DNA from: an uncultured Alphaproteobacteria bacterium
GTDB taxonomy: Bacteria; Pseudomonadota; Alphaproteobacteria; RF32; CAG-239
DNA length: 48,224 bases
Assembly (NCBI GenBank): GCA_904501925.1
Contig: CAJGCO010000011.1
Span: 1-48,224, forward strand
Direction of reading: 5' to 3'
Under the pieces are notes generated by a model. It searched no databases and had not been told where the DNA came from. It saw only the letters and a list, made by a program, of their open reading frames with translations. How positions within the stretch are numbered: position 1 is the stretch's first letter; each line of letters opens with the position of its first letter. The translations under genes and the position numbers were made by a program. Positions 7,584 to 15,349 of the stretch are shown here, piece after piece.

Positions 7584-9992
7584 ATGTACCAGATAGATGT
7601 AAGACCATTGGTATTAAATAAAAAGAGTAAATCTAGTAAGTTTGCTAGTTGGCATGCTGATGGTAATTCTTTGTGGGATGAGTTTTTAAGAATTTTATAT
7701 TTGTTTGTTTTAATCTCGACTGATTTAGTTATATTTATTTATTCTATAAATGGTGAGTTATTAGAAGATGGAATTATAAATAAAGCATTTTTGGTTATTT
7801 TGCTTGGCATATTTATTTTAAGTAGTGTTTTGATTTTATTGCTTTCTTTTTCTAAAGTGTGGCAAAATGCGTTATGTGCGATAGTTACAATGTTGGTGAC
7901 TGTGGTATTTTGTAATCAGTTTATGATTAGAGATTTGGATGTAGTATTTGATAAGTTTTTGATGTATAAAGCTGAGATGCTTGGCTTTCTTACTTTATTA
8001 CCTGTAACATGGTATATTGGAGCTATTTTAGGGATAGTGGTATTTATTTTGTTTTATTCAATTTATGGAACTATTTTTATTACCTTGGTGTTGTTGATTG
8101 CAGGTGGAATTGGTATCAAAAACTATGAGTTTATAGAAGTTTCAAAAGAAGATTATGTAACAGTTCAGGAGATGAGTAAAAAAGCTGGGATAACAAAGGA
8201 TAAAAATATAATTTATTTTATGTTGCCTAAGTTTCCATCGTATCAGTTTTTAGATAATGTTAATGATGATAATTTTAAGGAATTAAAAAATTTAATGATG
8301 GGTTTTTATGTTACAAATAAATTTGAGGTGTATTCAAATGCGTTTGTGGCTAAAAGTGATATTATGAATAATGTGGCAGAAATTTATAATCAAGTTGATT
8401 ATTTAGATACTAGAGGAATTAATAGAGGTTATGCCGAATATATAAATAATTGGGAGTTTATTAAAGGCGATACTGTTTATGCTAGTTTAGAAAACAATAA
8501 ATTGTATGATAATTTATTTGAAGAAGGTTATGGAATTAGTACATATTCAATGCCTGGATTTGATTTATGTTTAACTAAAGATGAGATGTATACACATAGG
8601 TGTGTTGCAAGAGGGTTAAAACGTGTAAAATTATATAATGATAAAGTAAATCTTGAAAATAATGTGTATGCGTTATTGGCTGAATGGCTTAATAGTTTTA
8701 AGTTTTATTTTTTAAGAAATACTGTTAAGATATTGGCAGATAAATCATGGATTAAAAATATAAAAGTATTATCTCAGAACAGACGAATATCAAATGAAAG
8801 TGCGATTAAAGTTTTTGATAAGTTGATGAGTAATATAGAACAAGATAATATGGGGCATGTTTATATGGTGTATGTGGATTTGCCTTCAATAAATTATGTT
8901 TATGATGAATTTTGTAATATAAAGCCAAGAAAAGATTGGATGGCTATTAATGATAATAATATATATGCTGGGGGAATAACTGAAAAGCGTAAGGCATATG
9001 TTGATCAGACAAAGTGTTTAATTGGAAAAATGCAAATATTTATTGATTATATGAAAGAAAATAAAAAGCTTGTTAATAGTGATATTATTATTCAGGGAGT
9101 TAGTAGTGCGAGAGAATTAGCAGAGATGGGGGGCGGAAGATATGCTAATTTTGTTGCAGATAACTTGGTTGGAATGGCAATTAGAAAAAGCGCAGGTCCT
9201 AAGTTTGTGATAAATCAGGGAGTTTGCTTGGCTAGTGATTTTGCTAAAACAATTATTCAAAATAAGGGTTTTTGTTACTCTGTTGATGATATGAAAATTG
9301 CAGATAAAGAGCTTAAAAAATTGAAAAAAAGTTTGTTGGAAAATTCTTATATGAAAAGATATAAGATGATAAATATTGTTTCAAGTTATAGGGATTGGTT
9401 TGAAGTTTTTGCTAATAATAATAACGAAGATGTAAGTGTTAGAGAAGATGTTGATGTTGAAGAATTAGATCTTAATATAATTGAACAAGATGAAGAAGAA
9501 TTACAAGGCGATTTGGAGAGCAAGTCAAAAGAGGATGATTTGCAAAATATAGAGGGGAATGTTGAAAAAATTGAAGATGTTAATGTAGATAATAATGAAG
9601 AAGTTTTGTTGGATGAGGTAAATAATAATAATGAGAATGATTTGAAAAAAATAGATGTTGTTGAAGAAACAGCAGTTGAAGAAACTGAAGTTGTTGAAAC
9701 AGCAGTTGAAGAAACAGTAGTGGTTAAAGATGCTGTTGAAGAAAATGTTTCTGATAATATGAGTGAAGAAATTAAAAAAGAAGAACCACAAAATGAAATC
9801 GCTAAAAATGTTGAGGTTGTAGATAGTGTGGATGTTGAAGAGATTAGAGAAGATAATGTTGAGATTAAAGAAGTTATAGATGATAAATCTTTAATGGCTG
9901 AAGAGATTAAAATTGAAGAAGAAATAAAAAATTTAGATATGGAAGAAAAAGAAGAAACTACCCAAGATGTTATTGATGATCTTTTTCAATAA
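7584..9992 (+). CDS. Five-TM membrane protein with sulfatase/LtaS-like domain lacking catalytic residues, plus acidic tail
   Basis: Large inner-membrane protein of 802 residues. I chose the ATG at 7584 because GAGGT lies just upstream; an upstream alternative at 7509 adds only hydrophobic junk. Five helices occupy about residues 30-205. A domain then follows the order of alkaline-phosphatase-superfamily lipoteichoic-acid-synthase/sulfatase-like proteins: IIYFMLPKFPS near 208, where the family has an Asp metal ligand in place of Pro-Lys; AYVDQTKCL near 475; and IIIQGVSS near 500, where the family has GDHG. Both metal-binding motifs are therefore lost, which suggests a pseudoenzyme. From about 614 to the end it is Glu/Val/Asn-rich and probably disordered. 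The five-TM plus dead hydrolase layout recalls LapC/YejM, which regulates LPS synthesis. That parallel is inference. Confidence 0.65.
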   Translation: MYQIDVRPLVLNKKSKSSKFASWHADGNSLWDEFLRILYLFVLISTDLVIFIYSINGELLEDGIINKAFLVILLGIFILSSVLILLLSFSKVWQNALCAIVTMLVTVVFCNQFMIRDLDVVFDKFLMYKAEMLGFLTLLPVTWYIGAILGIVVFILFYSIYGTIFITLVLLIAGGIGIKNYEFIEVSKEDYVTVQEMSKKAGITKDKNIIYFMLPKFPSYQFLDNVNDDNFKELKNLMMGFYVTNKFEVYSNAFVAKSDIMNNVAEIYNQVDYLDTRGINRGYAEYINNWEFIKGDTVYASLENNKLYDNLFEEGYGISTYSMPGFDLCLTKDEMYTHRCVARGLKRVKLYNDKVNLENNVYALLAEWLNSFKFYFLRNTVKILADKSWIKNIKVLSQNRRISNESAIKVFDKLMSNIEQDNMGHVYMVYVDLPSINYVYDEFCNIKPRKDWMAINDNNIYAGGITEKRKAYVDQTKCLIGKMQIFIDYMKENKKLVNSDIIIQGVSSARELAEMGGGRYANFVADNLVGMAIRKSAGPKFVINQGVCLASDFAKTIIQNKGFCYSVDDMKIADKELKKLKKSLLENSYMKRYKMINIVSSYRDWFEVFANNNNEDVSVREDVDVEELDLNIIEQDEEELQGDLESKSKEDDLQNIEGNVEKIEDVNVDNNEEVLLDEVNNNNENDLKKIDVVEETAVEETEVVETAVEETVVVKDAVEENVSDNMSEEIKKEEPQNEIAKNVEVVDSVDVEEIREDNVEIKEVIDDKSLMAEEIKIEEEIKNLDMEEKEETTQDVIDDLFQ

Positions 9993-10023
9993 AAATGATG
10001 GATAGTTAGGGTTAAAAGCTTGC

Positions 10024-10064
10024 TATAATAATGATTATATGTTAAAAGATGAAAAATAATCATT
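10024..10064 (+). promoter_or_regulatory. Extended -10 promoter and 8-bp inverted repeat before yejE
   Basis: TGC-TATAAT (10021-10029) forms an extended -10 without a good -35. Directly after it AATGATTA (10030-10037) and TAATCATT (10057-10064) form a perfect inverted repeat with a 19-nt loop. It could be an operator or a leader hairpin. Confidence 0.4.
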
Positions 10065-10081
10065 AAAGTAAAAGGCAGTAT

Positions 10082-11074
10082 ATGAAATTAGATAAATACA
10101 TGAAAAATAAAAGAGCTAAAGTATCTTGGTATATTTTAGTGGTGATGTTTGTATTGTCTTTATTTTCTGAAATTATTGCAAATGATAAACCGTTAATGGT
10201 TAAATATGATGGGCAGTATTATTTCCCAGTTTTTAAAGTTTATACAGATGCTTTTTTTGGGGGGGATTTTCCAACAGAAGCAAATTATAAAGATGTGCTT
10301 ATAAAAGAAAATATTGAAGAAAACGGATATATGGTTATGCCATTGATTGAGTTTTCTTATAATACGGTTGATATAGAATTAAATGAACCTTTTCCATCCA
10401 AACCATCTTTGCGACATTGGTTAGGAACTGATGAGGAAGGAAGAGATATTTTGGCGCGCATATTATATGGGGTTAGGTTATCGTTTGTTTTTGCGCTTGC
10501 ACTAACTTTTTTATCATCTTTTATTGGAATTTTGATTGGTGCTATTCAAGGATATTTTGGTGGTAAGGTTGATATTGTTTTACAGCGTTTTATAGAAATC
10601 TGGGATTCAATGCCTCAGATGTTTGTTTTAATTATTGTGGCTAGTATATTTGTGCCAAGTTTTACAACATTACTTTGTGTGTTGTTATTGTTTTCTTGGA
10701 CAGAGTTGACGTCAATGGTTAGGGCAGAGTTTTTAAGAGCTAGGAATTTTGAATATGTGAAAGCAGCAAAAGCTATGGGGGTTGGTCATTTTAGAATTAT
10801 GGTGAGACATATTTTGCCTAATGCATTGGTTAGCTCAATTACTTTTTTACCATTTATTTTTGCTGGTGGAATTGTAGCTCTTAGTGCGTTGGATTTTTTA
10901 GGTTTAGGATTGGGGCAAAATTATCCATCGTTGGGTGATTTGATTAGACAAGGTAAAGATAATTTGCATGCTCCATGGATTGGATTGAGTATATTTTTTG
11001 TATTATCACTAATGTTAAGTGTGTTGATTTTTATTGGCGAAGGTGTTCGCGATGCGTGGGATAAGAAAAAATGA
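10082..11074 (+). CDS. yejE: ABC peptide transporter permease YejE-like
   Basis: Inner-membrane permease of the oligopeptide/microcin C importer family, 330 residues. It shows the YejE layout: an N-terminal helix, a roughly 90-residue periplasmic insert (YDGQYYFPVFKVYTDAFFGG ... RHWLGTDEEGRDILARILYG), then five more helices. The EAA loop of BPD permeases, which contacts the ATPase, is visible near residues 220-240 (YVKAAKAMGVGHFRIMVRHI). The stop overlaps the start of yejF by 4 bp (ATGA), so they are coupled. The usual partners YejA (binding protein) and YejB (second permease) are not adjacent. Confidence 0.88.
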   Translation: MKLDKYMKNKRAKVSWYILVVMFVLSLFSEIIANDKPLMVKYDGQYYFPVFKVYTDAFFGGDFPTEANYKDVLIKENIEENGYMVMPLIEFSYNTVDIELNEPFPSKPSLRHWLGTDEEGRDILARILYGVRLSFVFALALTFLSSFIGILIGAIQGYFGGKVDIVLQRFIEIWDSMPQMFVLIIVASIFVPSFTTLLCVLLLFSWTELTSMVRAEFLRARNFEYVKAAKAMGVGHFRIMVRHILPNALVSSITFLPFIFAGGIVALSALDFLGLGLGQNYPSLGDLIRQGKDNLHAPWIGLSIFFVLSLMLSVLIFIGEGVRDAWDKKK

Positions 11075-12666
11075 TAAATAAAGAGCCAATATTAGATGTT
11101 AAAAGTTTGAATGTCCGTTTTGTTAATGAAAATGGTGATTTCTTTTCTGCGGTGTATAATAGTAAATTTGAATTAAATGAAGGTGAAGTTCTAGCTATTG
11201 TAGGTGAAAGTGGTAGTGGCAAATCTGTTACGGCGCTTTCTATTTTGGGATTGTTAAATAATAAAAAGGTTTTATATAAATCAACTAATTCGGTGATGTT
11301 TGAAAATCAGGATTTAACAGCTTTATCTGAAGATGAGTGGCAAGGAATTAGAGGTAATAAAATTAGTATGATTTTTCAAGAACCAATGAGTTCGTTAAAT
11401 CCGTTGATGAGTATTGGCAAACAAGTAGCTGAAGTTATTTTTAATCATAGAAAAATATCTTATAAAAAAGCGTGGGCAAGAGCAAGATATCTACTAAAAC
11501 TTGTTGGTATTGAAAATTATAAAGAAAGAATGAAGGCTTTTCCTTTTGAATTATCTGGTGGACAAAGGCAGAGGGTTATGATTGCAATGGCTGTTGCAAA
11601 TAATCCAAAGGTTTTGATTGCTGATGAGCCAACAACAGCATTGGATGTTACGGTGCAAAAACAGATATTAGAGTTGTTGCTTAAGTTAAAAGATAAGCTT
11701 AAGATGGCTATTATTTTTATTTCACATGATTTGAGTGTGGTTAGAAAAATTGCTAATCGAGTAATTGTTATGAAAGATGGTGTGATTGTAGAAGAGGGGA
11801 GTGTCGGTAATATTTTTAATGCTCCACAACATATTTATACAAAAGAGTTGTTGGGAGCGTATGCAAAAAAAGAGGCGCAAAAGGATTTTAAATCTCATAA
11901 ATTATTGGAAGCTCGAAATTTGTTAGTTTCTTATGTAATTAAGAAAAATTTATTTGGAAAAGCTATTAAAAAAATTGATGCATTAAAGAATGTTTCTATT
12001 GCTCTTTATGAAGGAAAAACTTTAGGTGTCGTTGGGGAGAGTGGTAGTGGTAAAACAACATTAGGTATGTGTTTAGCAAATCTTATAAAATATAAAGGGG
12101 AAATTCTTACTGCTAAGTCTGTTAAAATTAAAGGCGAAAAAGATTTTAGAAAAGCAGTGCAGGTTGTTTTTCAAGATCCATATAATTCTCTTAATCCTCG
12201 GCATAATATATTAGAGATTGTTGGAGAAGGTATTAAGGTTCATTTTGATAAATTAAAAGATGAAGAAATAAAAGAAAGAGTTATTAATGTATTAAAGAGT
12301 GTAGGGCTTAAAGATGAGAGTATTCTTTATAAGTATCCACATGAGTTTTCTGGAGGACAACGCCAAAGAATTGCAATAGCTAGAGCGTTAGCAGTTGAGC
12401 CAAAAATTTTGATTTTAGATGAACCAACATCTGCTTTGGATGTTACAGTGCAAGCTGAGATTTTGAAATTATTAAAAAAGATACAAAAGCAAAATAATAT
12501 TGCATATTTGTTTATTTCTCATGATATGAGAGCTATTAGAGAAATATCTCATGAAGTTGTTGTGATGAAAAATGGAGAAATAAAAGAATATTCTACTGCA
12601 GAAGAAATTTTTAATATGCCTCAGGAATATTATACAAAAGAGTTGATTAAAGCTGCATTGGATTAA
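11071..12666 (+). CDS. yejF: ABC transporter ATP-binding protein YejF-like (two fused ATPase domains)
   Basis: Double nucleotide-binding subunit that powers the Yej-type peptide importer, 531 residues. Each half carries a full set: Walker A GESGSGKSV and GESGSGKTT, Q-loop, signature LSGGQRQR and FSGGQRQR, Walker B VLIADEPT and ILILDEPT, and the switch His (FISHD twice). Each half ends with the oligopeptide-transporter C-terminal region (HIYTKELLGAY, EYYTKELIKAA). Both sites appear catalytically intact. It is translationally coupled to yejE and closes with a strong bidirectional terminator. Confidence 0.92.
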   Translation: MINKEPILDVKSLNVRFVNENGDFFSAVYNSKFELNEGEVLAIVGESGSGKSVTALSILGLLNNKKVLYKSTNSVMFENQDLTALSEDEWQGIRGNKISMIFQEPMSSLNPLMSIGKQVAEVIFNHRKISYKKAWARARYLLKLVGIENYKERMKAFPFELSGGQRQRVMIAMAVANNPKVLIADEPTTALDVTVQKQILELLLKLKDKLKMAIIFISHDLSVVRKIANRVIVMKDGVIVEEGSVGNIFNAPQHIYTKELLGAYAKKEAQKDFKSHKLLEARNLLVSYVIKKNLFGKAIKKIDALKNVSIALYEGKTLGVVGESGSGKTTLGMCLANLIKYKGEILTAKSVKIKGEKDFRKAVQVVFQDPYNSLNPRHNILEIVGEGIKVHFDKLKDEEIKERVINVLKSVGLKDESILYKYPHEFSGGQRQRIAIARALAVEPKILILDEPTSALDVTVQAEILKLLKKIQKQNNIAYLFISHDMRAIREISHEVVVMKNGEIKEYSTAEEIFNMPQEYYTKELIKAALD

Positions 12667-12690
12667 ATTAGTTTAGTGTTATCGTAATAA

Positions 12691-12724
12691 AAAAATCCCT
12701 CTCAAGTAATGAGGGGGATTTTTG
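12691..12724. terminator. Bidirectional intrinsic terminator
   Basis: AAAAATCCCTCTCA (12691-12704) and TGAGGGGGATTTTT (12710-12723) form a near-perfect stem with A and T tracts on opposite sides. It separates convergent yejF and the GH13 gene. Confidence 0.85.
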
Positions 12725-12734
12725 TTTTAGAGTT

Positions 12735-14303
12735 CTATTCAGGGACGTTAGTTTGAATAGGTAGTTTGATGTGTTTATAACTTTGAGCATGAATAATGTA
12801 TTCAATGCCATTATATGCAATGGTTACATCTTCGTTTGAAAAGTTATACAGGCACAAGATTTTGAAGTTATAATCAACAAAATCTCGTAGATAAGCAAGT
12901 ACCTCTTCGTTGTCAGTGTCTTCAAGGAATGAAAGAGTTCCCGGAAGATGGAATACACCAATCTTGCGTTCCCAAATCAATTCTCGTGTCATCTTGAAAT
13001 GCGATGTCGAATCAAGGTATGAACGATACATGTTAAAGAGAGTCTCATCAGGGTGAAGAGCCATGTTGAGAGTAGTTTCGTTGAAACCGATGCGAGCTGC
13101 ATCCCAAGGGGCATTGCATTGTCCCCAGATGTTTAATGGGTCGTTTTGTTTGTTTTTACATAAGCGGAAGTCTTTGGGATTTGGAAATCCGTGTTCTTCA
13201 CCTTGGAAAATACAAATGCTTCCTGGTAATGTCATAACAAAGCTTAACAACATTAGCGTTCTTTGAGCAGTATAGTCTTTACCAAAGATACGGCTTGCGG
13301 CGCGTTCAATGTCATGACTTGATATGGCCCAATTTAACTTGCTACCATCTGGACAAACCTTGAAGTTGTTGATAATATCGTTTTTGAAAGTATCAAGAGT
13401 GCGAGTTAAAGAACCAGTGTAGAAATATTGCGCACGGCAAATTTCAAAGATTTTCTTTGCTCGCTTGTTACTTTGTTCGCCTGTGTAATAGCAATATTCC
13501 AAAAGGAGTAATTTCTTTTTAGAATAACTATCGCATAAGTCTTGAAGACGATTAATGAAATTTGCACCAGCGATAGTATTCATATCGTAGATGCGAACTT
13601 GCTTTTTGTTTTTATCAACAGGGTTGTTTCTGAGCTTTGAGTCAGGAGCATAGTGAGCAGCAGCATCCAGTCTGAAGCCGTCAGCACCGAGATCAAACCA
13701 AAATTTGGCTACTTTTAGTAGTTCATCTTGAACAAGTGGGTTTTCAAGATTTAAGTTGGGCATGGTGTAATTGAAACTATGCATATAAAATGCTTTGCGT
13801 TTAGGATGATAACGCCATGCGCTTTCGCCGTCAGAACTCCACAAACATTTCCAGTTGTTGGGTGGAAGTGGTTGGGGGGTATCTTTCTTGGTTATACCTT
13901 CATGCCAGATGAAAAAATCATCATAAGGGGCAATACCTTTGACGCTCTTTTCAAACCATGGATGTTTGTCAGAACAGTGATTGTAAACTTGGTCAATAAT
14001 GACTTTGATGCCAAGTTTGTGATACGTTTTGCAAAGTTCAACAAAATCTTCAATACAACCAAAAATTGGCGAAACATCACAATAGTTTGTAATGTCATAA
14101 CCGAAACCATGTTTGTCCCATGGGTAGAAAGGGGTAATCCAGATTGATGTAACACCGAGAGAGGCAACATATGAAGCTTGATTTGTGATACCTTTTAGGT
14201 TGCCATAGGCTCCTTTGTAGGGATCAATCTTACTGCCTTCACCATAACTAAATGTTAACGGATAAATCTGATAGATTACCTCGTTAGAAGGTAAAGTACT
14301 CAT
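12735..14303 (-). CDS. GH13 alpha-glucosidase / alpha-amylase-family enzyme
   Basis: Cytosolic alpha-glucan hydrolase of 522 residues with no signal peptide. The GH13 set is present: YQIYPLTF at the N-terminus, VIIDQVYNHCSD (region I), DGFRLDAAAHY with the nucleophile Asp (about residue 207), LLLEYCYY with the acid/base Glu (about 266) and ISSHDIERAA (about 330). The family resembles oligo-1,6-glucosidase / alpha-glucosidase of Alphaproteobacteria (AglA type). Exact linkage specificity cannot be read. By eye its coding sequence is richer in G and C, with codons rarely used by neighbours, hinting at a different history or high expression. It probably finishes what GlgX and MalQ start. No clear ribosome site precedes the ATG. 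Confidence 0.85.
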   Translation of the reverse strand: MSTLPSNEVIYQIYPLTFSYGEGSKIDPYKGAYGNLKGITNQASYVASLGVTSIWITPFYPWDKHGFGYDITNYCDVSPIFGCIEDFVELCKTYHKLGIKVIIDQVYNHCSDKHPWFEKSVKGIAPYDDFFIWHEGITKKDTPQPLPPNNWKCLWSSDGESAWRYHPKRKAFYMHSFNYTMPNLNLENPLVQDELLKVAKFWFDLGADGFRLDAAAHYAPDSKLRNNPVDKNKKQVRIYDMNTIAGANFINRLQDLCDSYSKKKLLLLEYCYYTGEQSNKRAKKIFEICRAQYFYTGSLTRTLDTFKNDIINNFKVCPDGSKLNWAISSHDIERAASRIFGKDYTAQRTLMLLSFVMTLPGSICIFQGEEHGFPNPKDFRLCKNKQNDPLNIWGQCNAPWDAARIGFNETTLNMALHPDETLFNMYRSYLDSTSHFKMTRELIWERKIGVFHLPGTLSFLEDTDNEEVLAYLRDFVDYNFKILCLYNFSNEDVTIAYNGIEYIIHAQSYKHIKLPIQTNVPE

Positions 14304-14326
14304 AGATAATAAATTTTAATAGTTCA

Positions 14327-14379
14327 ACAAAATAGTAAATTGATGGAGGTAATATATTTATTGTGAACTATTTTGTCAA
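14327..14379 (-). promoter_or_regulatory. Promoter of the GH13 gene flanked by a 10-bp inverted repeat
   Basis: Minus strand TTGACA (14379-14374) and TATATT (14356-14351) are spaced by 17 bp, a close match to consensus. ACAAAATAGT (14327-14336) and ACTATTTTGT (14367-14376) form a perfect inverted repeat around the -10 and the expected start near 14344. The layout suggests operator control, possibly by sugar. Confidence 0.6.
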
Positions 14380-14439
14380 GATTCAAAAAAAGTGGATATT
14401 TATTCTTAAAGGAGATAGAAATTTTGTGTTATATAAAAC

Positions 14440-14588
14440 TGGTGTCAGCGGCGGGACAGTTCGGCATATGGCCTCATCACTGCACTTATTTGCTAAAGCA
14501 AACCGGCATACTTTCGTCTGCCTTAAGTTTGTAGTCAAACCCACACTTCGTGGGTTCGAGCCCCTTAATATGTTGGGGAATAAAATTA
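14440..14588. repeat. Hairpin-rich module bounded by a duplicate of the tRNA-Arg 3' end
   Basis: The 18 bp at 14440-14457 exactly repeat 14589-14606, the last 18 bases of the tRNA-Arg gene including CCA. Between them lie several short hairpins in a row: GGC/GCC (14463-14473), TTTGC/GCAAA (14489-14502), GGCATAC/GTCTGCC (14505-14522, one mismatch), TTTG/CAAA (14528-14539), CCCAC/GTGGG (14540-14554) and CCCC/GGGG (14561-14578). A T-loop-like GGTTCGAGCC-type stretch occurs near 14553-14563. I see no coding sequence. It could be an integration footprint at a tRNA attachment site or a small repeat family that copies tRNA tails. Confidence 0.6.
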
Positions 14589-14665
14589 TGGTGTCAGCGG
14601 CGGGACTCGAACCCACTACCCACAGTTTAGGAAACTGTTGCTCTATCCTGATGAGCTACGCCGAC
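14589..14665 (-). tRNA. tRNA-Arg (anticodon CCU)
   Basis: The minus strand folds as a full 77-nt tRNA. The acceptor stem is GTCGGCG with CGCTGAC, then A and an encoded CCA. The D arm is GCTC/GAGC, the anticodon stem ACAGT/ACTGT with loop TTCCTAA (anticodon CCT), and the T arm GTGGG-TTCGAGT-CCCGC. It reads the AGG codon. Its 3' 18 bases are duplicated 149 bp downstream. Confidence 0.96.
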
Positions 14666-14769
14666 ACACAATAATGTTATTATACTCGTATCAAATTAAA
14701 AGCAAGTTTTTTATTGAAAAATTAAGATAAAAAGATATTAAATATTTATTATTTGTAAGGAGATTAATT

Positions 14770-15246
14770 ATGGAAAAAATTGCAAGTTTTACGGTTGATC
14801 ATTTGAAATTATTGCCAGGTATTTATGTTTCTAGAAAAGACAAGTTTGGAGATGTGGTTATTACAACTTTTGATATTAGAATAACTAGACCTAATTTTGA
14901 AGCAGTGATGGATACTGATGAAATTCATACAATTGAACATTTGGGGGCTACTTTTCTTAGAAATCATAAAGAATATAAAAACGATATTGTTTATTTTGGT
15001 CCTATGGGGTGTCGTACAGGGTTTTATTTGGTGTTAAATGGTGATTATGAATCAGTTGAGATGGTTGGATTGATTAGAGAAATGTTTGAATTTGTGGCAG
15101 AGTTTGAAGGGGATGTTCCTGGGGCTAGTGCGAAGGATTGTGGTAACTATTTGGATATGGATTTAGTTAAGGCGAAATCTCGTGCTAATAAATATTTAAA
15201 TGAGGTATTAGAGAATATTTCTGAAGATAGACTTTTATATAAGTAA
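14770..15246 (+). CDS. luxS: S-ribosylhomocysteine lyase LuxS
   Basis: Cytosolic enzyme that splits S-ribosylhomocysteine into homocysteine and DPD, the precursor of autoinducer-2, within the activated methyl cycle. The 158-residue length is normal. The iron ligands are present in HTIEHLGAT (the two His of HxxEH, about residues 56-60) and DCGNY (third ligand, about 127). The catalytic Cys is in GPMGCRTGFY (about 83). The ribosome site AAGGAG is ideally spaced. It sits next to tRNA-Arg and its duplicated end. LuxS is uncommon in Alphaproteobacteria, which usually use SahH, so acquisition is plausible. Confidence 0.96.
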   Translation: MEKIASFTVDHLKLLPGIYVSRKDKFGDVVITTFDIRITRPNFEAVMDTDEIHTIEHLGATFLRNHKEYKNDIVYFGPMGCRTGFYLVLNGDYESVEMVGLIREMFEFVAEFEGDVPGASAKDCGNYLDMDLVKAKSRANKYLNEVLENISEDRLLYK

Positions 15247-15283
15247 AATGTGACAAAAAAATGTTTTTTTTGATAAAATAGGC

Positions 15284-15311
15284 TTGAATCTTTTTTTTAA
15301 TTTGTTATATT
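15284..15311 (+). promoter_or_regulatory. Putative promoter of the 15350 gene
   Basis: TTGAAT (15284-15289) and TATATT (15306-15311) are separated by 16 bp, with an expected start near 15318. This argues that the coding start is at or after 15350, not at the GTG at 15317. Confidence 0.5.
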
Positions 15312-15349
15312 AGCCGGTGATTATTAACCTTTATGTTTTTATTATAATT

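Noticed and set aside
9525..9791. An 88-codon minus-strand frame rich in Phe, Asn and Ile
   Set aside because: It mirrors the low-complexity acidic tail of the 7584-9992 gene; the composition is an artefact of GAA/GTT repeats.
9425..9970. Possible tandem DNA repeat in the acidic tail (GTTGAAGAAAC-like units near 9659-9720)
   Set aside because: Units are short and imperfect and best explained by low-complexity protein sequence rather than a mobile or CRISPR repeat.
13779..14147. A 122-codon plus-strand frame opposite the GH13 gene
   Set aside because: It is antisense to conserved GH13 motifs, with no start signal and no family resemblance.
14363..14674. A 103-codon frame on the plus strand running through the tRNA region, containing SAAGLEPTTHSL
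   Set aside because: This is the antisense reading of the tRNA-Arg gene, and peptides of the GLEPTT type are a well-known annotation artefact. The upstream part crosses the hairpin module, and no ribosome site fits.
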